This document shows positions 7,101-12,754 of a stretch of 12,754 nucleotides of DNA, one piece after another. The translations under genes and the position numbers were made by a program. The stretch spans positions 1-12,754 of the forward strand of contig JBJKRW010000102.1 of assembly GCA_046704445.1 (NCBI GenBank), written 5' to 3'. Below the pieces are notes generated by a model. The model did no database searches and had not been told where the DNA came from. It saw only the letters and a program-made list of their open reading frames with translations. Within the stretch, counting starts at the first letter, position 1, and each line of letters starts with the position of its first letter. Origin of the DNA: JBJKRW01 sp046704445. Its GTDB lineage: Bacteria; Patescibacteriota; Microgenomatia; UBA1406; GWC2-37-13.

Positions 7101-7442
7101 ATGCGGCATATCATAAAACCATTTACCGAAAAAGAAATCGGCGAGATCAGAAAAACCTACGGAACATACATAAAAGTAACGGTGGATATTGAAAAAAATG
7201 AACTTGTTGCAGGTTGCGAACTACATGCCGACGGTGAAGAACTTTTGTTACGTAACGGCAGCAAACAAAATAATATTTGGGGAGGAGGAATTGATTTGAA
7301 TAAAAAAGAAATAGACACGATAGCAGTGCTCAACTTAAGACCACGACTGGAGAACAATTCCATGGAGATTTTGGATCCGAAACGCAGGAACTTATTTGTT
7401 CGGGTAGTCAGAAAATTCTTTGGTTCATTATGGAAGAACTAA
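7101..7442 (+). CDS. DUF5674 family protein
   Basis: A 113-residue protein that matches, from memory, DUF5674, a small family of unknown function best known from Patescibacteria. Landmarks are KVTVDIEK (residues 25-32), AGCELHADGEELLL (37-50), GSKQNNIWGGGIDL (53-66) and LNLRPRLENNS (77-87). The ELHAD segment with its acidic and histidine residues, and the SKQxxIWG motif, are the conserved core. No signal peptide and no membrane segment; probably cytoplasmic. Biochemical activity is unknown. It starts 5 nt after the MazG-like gene and overlaps the next small ORF by 13 nt, so the three appear to form one operon. The upstream AGG around 7088-7092 is the nearest thing to a ribosome binding site seen in the window. 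Confidence 0.82.
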   Translation: MRHIIKPFTEKEIGEIRKTYGTYIKVTVDIEKNELVAGCELHADGEELLLRNGSKQNNIWGGGIDLNKKEIDTIAVLNLRPRLENNSMEILDPKRRNLFVRVVRKFFGSLWKN

Positions 7443-7708
7443 AAAACAGTAAAAAAGCGGATGCGATGGGAAATTGTTATAGAGCAGCGTTTTCTCTTGC
7501 GAAAGGCAATATTGTTGACGCGCGTAATTATTTTTATAAGTCGTCGATATATATTCCTGAAAAAAGCCGAAAAGAATTGGAATCGGGGTTTAACCAAAAA
7601 AACCTAATGAGTACAAAATCCAAAAGACTGATATATGCGGAAAAGCTTCTTGACGCATATATTCTTCTCAAGCGGAAACTTACTTCCCTACCCAACGCGC
7701 ATAGGTGA
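7430..7708 (+). CDS. Small orphan ORF downstream of DUF5674
   Basis: A 92-residue, basic, mostly helical-looking protein that I do not recognise. It starts inside the last 13 nt of the DUF5674 gene, which suggests translational coupling. A later ATG at 7466 (MGNCYRAAFSLAKGN) is an alternative start. Its stop TGA lies 29 nt inside the 3' end of the convergent EamA gene. The sequence has no membrane segment. It may be the tail gene of the MazG-DUF5674 operon or the remnant of a longer protein. Reality as a gene is moderately supported by operon position and by plausible amino-acid composition only. Confidence 0.5.
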   Translation: MEELKNSKKADAMGNCYRAAFSLAKGNIVDARNYFYKSSIYIPEKSRKELESGFNQKNLMSTKSKRLIYAEKLLDAYILLKRKLTSLPNAHR

Positions 7709-8105
7709 TGATGACGAATCCTACTCCGAGGAAGAATAATCCGACGGACTGCAGAAAACTTACTTTTTCCTTGAACAGGAAATAGCTGAGGAGTGTGGAG
7801 AGAAAGATGGAGCCGCCCAAGATGATCGGAAGCACAATGCCGACTTTATTCTGCGCATAGCTTTTATTGATTGCCAAAGTAAATAACGTAAGCAATAGTC
7901 CCGCAGTTATCGCCGCAATAATTCCGTTCCTGTGTGCAGGCGCAGACTGATGCTGCAAAATAGGAATAGCCAAGATGACCGGAATAACAACCGTAACAAC
8001 GTTTTCGATTGCGGTGACAAGTATGATATCAAGATGTCTTGACGCATACGTGGCAACAAGAACAGTTCCCGTGTAGGAAAAAAGAGCAAGTAAAATATAC
8101 AGCAT
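7680..8105 (-). CDS. Half-size EamA/DMT-like membrane protein
   Basis: A 141-residue membrane protein with four or five hydrophobic helices (about residues 1-21, 28-50, 60-80, 86-108 and 115-135). It corresponds to one EamA domain of the drug/metabolite transporter superfamily. The last two helices, around IILGGSIFLSTLLSYFLFKE and FFLGVGFVIITYARW, are typical EamA. Full transporters carry two such domains, so this one probably works as a dimer, as small multidrug-resistance proteins do. The substrate is unknown. The ATG at 8105 is fixed by a perfect TATAAT 6 nt upstream. The gene ends convergently with the orphan ORF, overlapping it by 29 nt. Confidence 0.75.
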   Translation of the reverse strand: MLYILLALFSYTGTVLVATYASRHLDIILVTAIENVVTVVIPVILAIPILQHQSAPAHRNGIIAAITAGLLLTLFTLAINKSYAQNKVGIVLPIILGGSIFLSTLLSYFLFKEKVSFLQSVGLFFLGVGFVIITYARWVGK

Positions 8106-8111
8106 ATGTCA

Positions 8112-8117
8112 ATTATA
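8112..8117 (-). promoter_or_regulatory. -10 box of the EamA-like gene, leaderless geometry
   Basis: On the minus strand a perfect TATAAT runs from 8117 to 8112 and is followed by six bases (TGACAT) and the ATG at 8105. The predicted start site, 7 nt after the box, is exactly the A of the ATG. The -35 position is poor (AGACTC). The spacer contains a perfect hairpin (8117-8133). Confidence 0.6.
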
Positions 8118-8133
8118 CCCTTTAAGAAAGGGT
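8117..8133 (-). promoter_or_regulatory. Perfect 7-bp dyad in the promoter spacer of the EamA-like gene
   Basis: ACCCTTT (8117-8123), loop AAG (8124-8126), AAAGGGT (8127-8133) on the plus strand. It straddles the stop codon of the repeat-protein gene (8122-8124) and touches the first base of the EamA -10 box. It lacks a T-tract on either strand, so it is not a standard intrinsic terminator. It could be an operator or a 3'-end stabilising hairpin of the upstream mRNA. Function is inferred from position only. Confidence 0.4.
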
Positions 8134-8514
8134 AGAGTCTTCCAATCTGTCCAGCCGGCGTTCATGATTGCCGATAATCTCGTCATGAGTTTTGAGCTGA
8201 GCTATTGCGTCATCCATTCGTTTGAATCCTTCGCTCATAAACTCAAAGGCTTCGTCAAACCACTGTTTTATCTCTTCTCTGGTTGCGTATTTTTTCAACT
8301 CTTTCCTCAACAGTATATGTACTTCTTTTTTCGTGGCAAAACGTCTTAAATCATCTTTCGTGGCAAAACGCTTCAAATCTTCTTTCGTGGCGAAGCGCCT
8401 CAAATCATCTTTTGTTGCGAAGCGGTTTAAGTCTTTTTTTGCAGCAAATCCTTTCAAGTCCTCCTTTGTGGCAAAAATTGATTTTAATTTGACTATATCT
8501 GCGTCGGTGATCAT
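8122..8514 (-). CDS. Coiled-coil protein with tandem nine-residue FATKDDL repeats
   Basis: A 130-residue hydrophilic protein. Residues 14-67 are six consecutive nine-residue units of consensus FATK(D/E)DL(K/R)R; a degenerate unit (68-75) and YATREEIKQ (76-84) follow. The C-terminal 45 residues (FEFMSEGFKRMDDAIAQLKTHDEIIGNHERRLDRLED) look like a trimeric or dimeric coiled coil. No signal peptide and no membrane segment. Proteins of this design are, to my knowledge, frequent in Patescibacteria and recall Borrelia Bdr and DUF1640-like coiled-coil proteins; no function is established. The start ATG at 8514 is supported by TTGAAC-17 nt-TTAAAT just upstream. The stop TAA lies 16 nt before the EamA start, inside a small hairpin. 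Unit number probably varies between strains. Confidence 0.8.
   Translation of the reverse strand: MITDADIVKLKSIFATKEDLKGFAAKKDLNRFATKDDLRRFATKEDLKRFATKDDLRRFATKKEVHILLRKELKKYATREEIKQWFDEAFEFMSEGFKRMDDAIAQLKTHDEIIGNHERRLDRLEDSTLS
8314..8475 (-). repeat. Six tandem 27-bp coding repeats
   Basis: Six in-phase 27-bp units encode residues 14-67 of the FATKDDL protein. The units diverge mostly at third codon positions and at a few second-half residues (GFAAKKDLN is the most changed). This suggests an old array under protein-level selection rather than a recent slippage product. The complementary strand also stays open across the array (8222-8524), as expected for a repeat with this codon pattern. 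Confidence 0.85.
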
Positions 8515-8638
8515 AGTGAATTAATTTAAACAAATAACGGTAATAAGTTCAACTATAATTTATTTACGGTTTATTGCAGTCGTGTATAAGCGATAATCGA
8601 ACATGATCGGGCCGGTCAGATAATAAAAATTCAATAAA
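8515..8638. other. 124-bp AT-rich intergenic spacer
   Basis: It separates the four-gene glycan operon from the repeat-protein gene. Besides the minus-strand promoter it holds a plus-strand TATAAT (8554-8559) with no fitting -35 and no ORF after it. It also holds a short imperfect dyad GATCGGGCCGGTC (8604-8616) without an adjoining T-run on the minus strand. I see no RNA gene and no convincing terminator. Confidence 0.5.
8524..8552 (-). promoter_or_regulatory. Promoter of the repeat-protein gene
   Basis: Minus strand: TTGAAC (8552-8547, 4 of 6 to TTGACA), 17-nt spacer, TTAAAT (8529-8524, 4 of 6). The predicted start near 8517 is about 3 nt before the ATG at 8514. No Shine-Dalgarno sequence follows. 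Confidence 0.45.
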
Positions 8639-9430
8639 TTATCTCTTTATTCCGAAAAGATACTTTGAATACAATAGCCATTCGTACCATCCTCTCATCG
8701 CGCCGGCAACCAGGCCCCGCCAGCCGTCTCTGAACCCCTTGTGCCAGATCATCCATCGGAGAAATACATACGGAGGCTGAAACAGCATATTCCAAAATGC
8801 TCTGGGTTTTGATAGGGAAAGATCGTGAATCTCTACATCGGTATATTTGCGGAATTTATGAACCGCGTCCATTAATTTCGGATGGGAATAATGCAGAAGC
8901 CGGTTTTGTACATATCCTACCGTGCCGTGTACCCTGAACTGTTCATGGACCGCAACCAGCGGTTCATATCTGCAGTATTTTGGACGGAAAAGCCTTACCA
9001 GTCTGTCATATGCCCAATCCCCTCCCCTGAGAAATTTTCCCATGAAATACTGAGCTCTCGGGATTCCGTACGCCACCGCATCCGTTTTTTTATCCGGGTT
9101 TTCGGTATCCAATATCTTTTGTATCTCTTTTTGCAGATCTGGCGTGACCGCTTCGTCCGCGTCGATCCGGAGAATCCAGTCGGTTGTACAGTGGTCTATT
9201 GCCCAGTTTATGTTTTTCTGAACCAGTACAAAATCGTCTTTTCCGGATCTGTTTTTTATCACCACCTCGGCACCCAGTTTTTTTGCGATTGCGCCGGTTT
9301 TGTCGTTTCCCATCCAGAGGACAAGTATCCGGTCACACCATTTGACGCTTTTGATACAGCGCTCAATATTTGTCTCCTCGTTTTTGGCGGGAATAACCGC
9401 AGTAATAGTGTGCATATCTAATGATACCAT
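8639..9430 (-). CDS. WaaE/KdtX-like family 2 glycosyltransferase
   Basis: A 263-residue GT-A enzyme of glycosyltransferase family 2, acting in the cytoplasm or at the inner membrane face with a nucleotide-sugar donor. The N-terminal strand TAVIPAKNEETNIERCIKSVKWCDRILVL is standard. The metal-binding DxD is RIDADE (D90, D92). GIPRAQYFMGKFLRGGDWAYDRLVRLFR (residues 122-149), LVAVHEQ (158-164, with VHE) and LLHYSHPKLMDAVHKFRKYTDVE are the landmarks of the lipopolysaccharide-core beta-1,4-glucosyltransferase (WaaE) group. The usual nucleotide-binding VDSxSTDKT is replaced by LWMGNDKTG. The C-terminus is hydrophobic and aromatic and may bind the membrane. The longest frame starts at 9430, overlapping the upstream gene by 13 nt; the ATG at 9415 (MHTITAVIPA), 2 nt after that gene's TAG, is equally plausible. 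Last gene of the minus-strand operon. Confidence 0.88.
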   Translation of the reverse strand: MVSLDMHTITAVIPAKNEETNIERCIKSVKWCDRILVLWMGNDKTGAIAKKLGAEVVIKNRSGKDDFVLVQKNINWAIDHCTTDWILRIDADEAVTPDLQKEIQKILDTENPDKKTDAVAYGIPRAQYFMGKFLRGGDWAYDRLVRLFRPKYCRYEPLVAVHEQFRVHGTVGYVQNRLLHYSHPKLMDAVHKFRKYTDVEIHDLSLSKPRAFWNMLFQPPYVFLRWMIWHKGFRDGWRGLVAGAMRGWYEWLLYSKYLFGIKR

Positions 9431-10746
9431 CCCGGCAAAATCCAGAAATTTTTTATGACAAGAATCGCGAAAAAGACCGCGTAACCCGTCGAGATCAAAA
9501 GAAATTTCTTCCGGGATGCAAATGCCTTCAGAATAAAATAGGAAAACGGGATAATCCCACTAACCAAATACGAACCTTTGACCGCGGAATAAAAAGGAAA
9601 TTTGAGCGTATAGCCAATGTAACTGATCAGTAATAATGCCGGAAAAAGAAGCAGTATGAAATGGCGTTTTGCCGGTTTTTCCCTTAGCTCCAGGTAATAT
9701 CCGGTTAACAATAGGACAAAAAGCGGCAGGGAGATCAGAATAAGCGCGGCTCCCGCTTTTGAGAACGGCTGTACGGGAATTATGACATTGTGGCCGTCAA
9801 ATATCCATGAAAATATCGTTCCTCCGGCAAATGAATAGTGCTGTGCCCCGAACATATTCAGTTTCGTAAGGGCGCTTATGTCAAAATAAAATCCGGGAGT
9901 CCGGTCCCCGGGCGATTGACGGATTGCGTATCTTGCAAAGTCGGTTGAAGCGACAAACGGATTATGGAACTCCAGAATGTTTCTGGCATAAAACCAGCCG
10001 CTGATAAGAATCACCATTAATACGGGAACGGCAAGATTTTTCAGGGCAACGGTAAGTTTGTGTCTGTGCGTGATAATCTGATCCGCGATGACTGAAACAA
10101 GAAGAACGGCAGCCGTCATTTTGGACAAAAGCGCAAGTCCCAGCAATCCGCCTGCAATAAACCCGTCATACAGGGAAAGCCGGCGGTTGTACAGGACATA
10201 ATACATGAGCGCAAACCCAATCATGAATCCGGAAAATAACTCGTTACTAATCGTGGGGGTCAGATAGATAACTACGGGCAAACACGCGGAAAATATTACT
10301 CCGGATAACGCCAACAGGGACTTTCCGAACAGTTTCCTGAAAAAATAATAACCGAAAATAACGGATAAAAGCCACACGGAAAGCACGAAATAGCGGATCT
10401 GTCCCGGGCCGGAAAGAAGGGAGGAAAGCAGGTAAAAAAGCGGGGGCTGATACAATTCCCATCCCTGGTTTGCCAGCGGGATGATGTGTCCGGTTTTTAA
10501 TATCCTGACATAATTGGCATGATCGGCCGCATCAAATCCCCTCAAAAGCGGGAAAAGGCTTAGATTATGAAGCTGCAAAATGATTATCCCCACTACACTC
10601 AGCAATAGAATATGTACGGGTTGAATTCCGGGTCTCGAAATCCGGTAAATGACGGAATTCAGGATTAAAAAAGACTGTTTTCCAGGATTGTCCTTTGTTC
10701 TTTTTTTTGCGCTTTTAGATTCGTTAGTCTTTCTTGATCTCCGCAT
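9418..10746 (-). CDS. GT39-like (PMT_2) membrane glycosyltransferase
   Basis: A 442-residue polytopic membrane protein. The first 42 residues are strongly basic (MRRSRKTNESKSAKKRTKD), indicating a cytoplasmic N-terminus before helix 1. The first outer loop has GFDAADHANYVRIL (70-83), where D72 or D75 stands in the position of the catalytic acid of GT-C enzymes, then WELYQPPLFYLLS (96-108), a xxxPPLxY element typical of the PMT_2 family. A later TISNELFSGF and LALLSKMTA fit the family. Probable role: transfer of a sugar from a polyprenyl-phosphate donor to a glycan, lipid or protein on the outer face. Its start overlaps the 3' end of the upstream glycosyltransferase gene by 23 nt, which indicates coupled translation. 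No Shine-Dalgarno sequence. Acceptor unknown. Confidence 0.82.
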   Translation of the reverse strand: MRRSRKTNESKSAKKRTKDNPGKQSFLILNSVIYRISRPGIQPVHILLLSVVGIIILQLHNLSLFPLLRGFDAADHANYVRILKTGHIIPLANQGWELYQPPLFYLLSSLLSGPGQIRYFVLSVWLLSVIFGYYFFRKLFGKSLLALSGVIFSACLPVVIYLTPTISNELFSGFMIGFALMYYVLYNRRLSLYDGFIAGGLLGLALLSKMTAAVLLVSVIADQIITHRHKLTVALKNLAVPVLMVILISGWFYARNILEFHNPFVASTDFARYAIRQSPGDRTPGFYFDISALTKLNMFGAQHYSFAGGTIFSWIFDGHNVIIPVQPFSKAGAALILISLPLFVLLLTGYYLELREKPAKRHFILLLFPALLLISYIGYTLKFPFYSAVKGSYLVSGIIPFSYFILKAFASRKKFLLISTGYAVFFAILVIKNFWILPGWYH

Positions 10747-12172
10747 AATAGATTCCCGAATGAACTTCTATGGTGTTTTTGCCGGTTTTGATGGGGCTGT
10801 CCGAAACAATCACGGTTGCCTGAGGTTTTGAATCCGAAATTTCTTTTTGATAAATCCACCCGAACATCGAATCGGCCTGGCTTTTTGCGGGAGTTCTGCC
10901 ATATGCCGAAAAAAGATAACGCCAGCCGCCAAAATACAGGTAGTCATGCGTGGTATTCAGTTCGTATGAGCGGTTGCCGAGTTTTTCCATCACGCGAGAA
11001 ATCAAAACCTTTTTGGCGGTTAATCCCTGATTGACAGGTTGACTGATCATTATCGCACATACGTACATTGCGATGATAAATCCGTACGGAATAAGTATTT
11101 TGCCGGGAATTTTTTCAAACGTATTCCCTACCATAATCGCAAAAAAGGGAAAAAATCCGATGAAATAATAATCGAGAATTTTTCCCGGATATACGACAAA
11201 CATAATAAGATATGCAAGCGCGATGACCGACAGTATTTGTCCGGCGTCGGTTTGTTTTTTGCGGATAAAAAGACCGATAATTCCGAGCGAAAGAAGAATG
11301 AAGACAATCTGTATGAGTATTCCGTTATCCTGTCCGATCCAAAATGTGTTGAATGTGGATAAAAGTACTTGTGCGTGCTGGAGAAGCAGATTCCCCCCTC
11401 CCCCGCTTTTGCCGAACGACGCAATCATGCGAAGCGGCGTTTTGAGGTTGTCGAAATTATGTACGAGGTCAAAGACGATAAGCGGAAAATAAAACACGAG
11501 AAAACCGATCGCGGATCCGATTACGGTCACCGCGTCGAATTTTATTTTTTTCTTCCGGAACAGTATCAGGCATGCGATAATAACCGGGATGAAAATAAAA
11601 AGCGACGCATGAATGTGGAAAAAAAGCCCCAGAAGCATGAATACCGCAATAAGCCAGCGCGGATTTTTGTATGTCCGTGCCAGAGCGGTAAACATGAGAA
11701 GTACGGCGAGAGGGATCATGCTGGAATTCCAGAAACGGCGGTCATAGGAAACGGTAAACCATGAAAGAGAATAGATTGCGGTTGCGATCCATGCGGTTTT
11801 TTTGCCGAAATAGGTTTTGCCGACAAGATACAATACCGCTGCATTCACTACTCCGATCGTTGATGCGGCGTATGCGAGAATTTGCGGATCGAGCCCGGAC
11901 AGACGGAGCAGGAATGCATGTACGTAAATCATCCCCGGGCCTATGTAATACCCGGTATTTGCGGCGGATAATCCGATCCAAAGGATATGGAAATGTTCAA
12001 TAATGGTTTTGGCAAGAAGAGAAGAATATTCTTCGTCAATTCCGAAAAAAAACAGTTTTCCTATGTTCCAGAACCGTAACACGGCAATGACGGCAAACAG
12101 CAGGAACAGGCCGACGTTAAACGGAGTAAGAATTTTTTTTGTTCCGATCCCTGTTTTTTTTGTATGTTTCAT
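10724..12172 (-). CDS. GT-C membrane glycosyltransferase (PMT_2-like), tandem paralogue
   Basis: A 482-residue complete GT-C protein. After a basic N-terminus and helix 1 (about 19-37), the first outer loop holds FFGIDEEYSSLLAKTI (42-57), with D46/E47/E48 as the candidate catalytic acids. YDRRFWNSSMIPL (143-155) is a second family landmark, comparable to the AxxKLWNPxxxP-type segment of related proteins. About ten helices follow, then an extracytoplasmic C-terminal domain from about residue 390, which includes GGWRYLFSAYGRTPA (415-429) and FGWIY (433-437). This domain is clearly homologous to the end of the next upstream gene: 31 of 44 residues are identical across 415-458. It starts one base after that gene's TGA (TGA-G-ATG), so translation is coupled. 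The downstream gene overlaps its end by 23 nt. Confidence 0.83.
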   Translation of the reverse strand: MKHTKKTGIGTKKILTPFNVGLFLLFAVIAVLRFWNIGKLFFFGIDEEYSSLLAKTIIEHFHILWIGLSAANTGYYIGPGMIYVHAFLLRLSGLDPQILAYAASTIGVVNAAVLYLVGKTYFGKKTAWIATAIYSLSWFTVSYDRRFWNSSMIPLAVLLMFTALARTYKNPRWLIAVFMLLGLFFHIHASLFIFIPVIIACLILFRKKKIKFDAVTVIGSAIGFLVFYFPLIVFDLVHNFDNLKTPLRMIASFGKSGGGGNLLLQHAQVLLSTFNTFWIGQDNGILIQIVFILLSLGIIGLFIRKKQTDAGQILSVIALAYLIMFVVYPGKILDYYFIGFFPFFAIMVGNTFEKIPGKILIPYGFIIAMYVCAIMISQPVNQGLTAKKVLISRVMEKLGNRSYELNTTHDYLYFGGWRYLFSAYGRTPAKSQADSMFGWIYQKEISDSKPQATVIVSDSPIKTGKNTIEVHSGIYYAEIKKD

Positions 12173-12173
12173 C

Positions 12174-12754
12174 TCAGTTTTTCACGATATATGCGTAATA
12201 TACCCCTTCATGCCCCTGCCACAGGACGGGTTGCATTACCTTGGTTTTGTATTCGGATACGATGACCCTCATGACGGGTTTTGTCTTGGAAATTTCATCG
12301 GGATAAATCCATCCGAAAAACATATCCGCATGACTTTGTGCGGGAGTTCTGCCGTATGCGTTGAACAGATATCTCCAACCGCCTGCCGAGTGATATCTCC
12401 GGCCGTCGGTTGTTCGTGTTTCAAGATAAAACGACTGTCCGTGGAGATTAGGCATGATATCCTTGATAAGCGTTTCGCGGGTTGCGAGCCCGAATTGAGC
12501 CTGCTGAAGTGTGACAAGGGAATAGGCGTTAACGAGAAGGAATATGCATATGAACGGAACGGATATGATATACGGCAGTTTTTCAAAAAATACGCCGGCC
12601 GCGATAGCAAACAGCGCAAAAAATCCAAGCATGAAGTATGCTACCACTCCGCCCGGATACATAAGATATACGATCATAAAACAGACCATGGAAAACGCAA
12701 TAATCCTGAACTTGGGATGTCTGACCGACTGATAACAAAACCAAACGAGGATCA
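12174..12754 (-). CDS. GT-C membrane glycosyltransferase, C-terminal part, 5' end beyond right edge
   Basis: The frame stays open to the right edge, so the first methionine at 12689 is only internal; at least 20 residues precede it here. The visible part has helices around FRIIAFSMVCFMIVYLMYP and YFMLGFFALFAIAAGVFFE, a further helix IISVPFICIFLLVNAY, and an extracytoplasmic tail with GGWRYLFNAYGRTPA and FGWIYPDEIS. Each segment lines up in order with the last 190 or so residues of the following gene, so the two are tandem paralogues and this one should be a full GT-C enzyme of about 480 residues. Its TGA stop is separated from the next ATG by one base. It is the first visible gene of the minus-strand glycan operon, whose promoter lies outside the window. 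Confidence 0.82.
   Translation of the reverse strand, partial: ILVWFCYQSVRHPKFRIIAFSMVCFMIVYLMYPGGVVAYFMLGFFALFAIAAGVFFEKLPYIISVPFICIFLLVNAYSLVTLQQAQFGLATRETLIKDIMPNLHGQSFYLETRTTDGRRYHSAGGWRYLFNAYGRTPAQSHADMFFGWIYPDEISKTKPVMRVIVSEYKTKVMQPVLWQGHEGVYYAYIVKN

Noticed and set aside
8314..8475. Possible CRISPR array (six regularly spaced repeats)
   Set aside because: The 27-bp units are directly adjacent with no spacers, and they are codon-phased inside a gene.
8222..8524. Plus-strand frame with SSFVAKRFK-type repeats
   Set aside because: It is the antisense of the FATKDDL array; repetition on one strand forces it on the other. The minus-strand frame has the promoter, the coiled coil and known counterparts.
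8604..8616. Dyad GATCGGGCCGGTC as terminator of the minus-strand glycan operon
   Set aside because: It has only five or six pairs with a G-T mismatch, and the T-rich stretch lies before it, not after it, in the direction of that operon.
10701..10708. T8 runs (also 12132-12139) as terminators or frameshift sites
   Set aside because: They lie within intact coding frames as lysine or asparagine codons, no stem precedes them, and no broken frame needs a shift.
1..12754. Alternative genetic code (UGA as glycine, as in some Patescibacteria)
   Set aside because: UGA ends the ORF at 7708 and the gene at 12174 at sensible places, and no in-frame UGA is needed within any recognised gene.

Overview
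The window looks like chromosome from a Candidate Phyla Radiation (Patescibacteria) bacterium, most likely the Microgenomates side. This assignment is inference. It rests on three gene types I associate with such genomes: a DUF5674 protein, a small protein built from nine-residue 'FATKDDLK' repeats, and a half-length EamA protein. It also rests on gene overlaps and gaps of a few bases, a near absence of Shine-Dalgarno sequences, and several strong TATAAT-type boxes placed directly before start codons. UGA is used as a stop at 7708 and 12174, so the standard bacterial code applies. I see no tRNA, rRNA, CRISPR array, transposase or phage gene.

Layout. (1) At 3-1151 (+) is the 3' part of a GT39-like membrane glycosyltransferase, cut by the left edge. 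It carries a perfect 17-bp inverted repeat in frame inside its coding sequence. It meets tail to tail (4-nt overlap) with a Wzx-type flippase at 1148-2440 (-). (2) The divergent gap 2441-2553 holds two promoters. It leads into an unrecognised 131-residue protein (2554-2949), a GDP-mannose 4,6-dehydratase (3011-3997), a FAD-dependent oxidoreductase of the HemY/COG1232-like type (4053-5489) and a polytopic membrane protein of glycosyltransferase-C appearance (5437-6720). (3) At 6730-7708 (+) lies a compact unit: a MazG-like nucleotide pyrophosphohydrolase, a DUF5674 protein and a small orphan ORF. (4) On the minus strand follow a half-size EamA-like membrane protein (7680-8105) and the nine-residue-repeat coiled-coil protein (8122-8514). 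The gap 8515-8638 has a promoter for the latter and nothing else I can name. (5) A tightly coupled minus-strand operon enters from the right edge: a truncated membrane glycosyltransferase (12174-12754), its tandem paralogue (10724-12172), a third GT39-like protein (9418-10746) and a WaaE-like family 2 glycosyltransferase (8639-9430).

How it fits together. Most of the window is a cell-surface glycan locus. Gmd makes GDP-4-keto-6-deoxymannose. The GT2 enzyme would add sugars on the cytoplasmic face, the flippase would move a lipid-linked glycan across the membrane, and five large GT-C-like proteins would act on the outer face using polyprenyl-phosphate sugars. The acceptor and the final sugar cannot be read from the sequence. 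The MazG/DUF5674 unit, the EamA protein and the repeat protein are probably unrelated cargo between the two glycan blocks.

The two most notable non-gene signals are the in-frame palindromic element in the first gene and a consistent promoter geometry. At six of seven recognisable promoters the predicted transcription start falls within about 0-4 nt of the start codon, which points to leaderless mRNAs.
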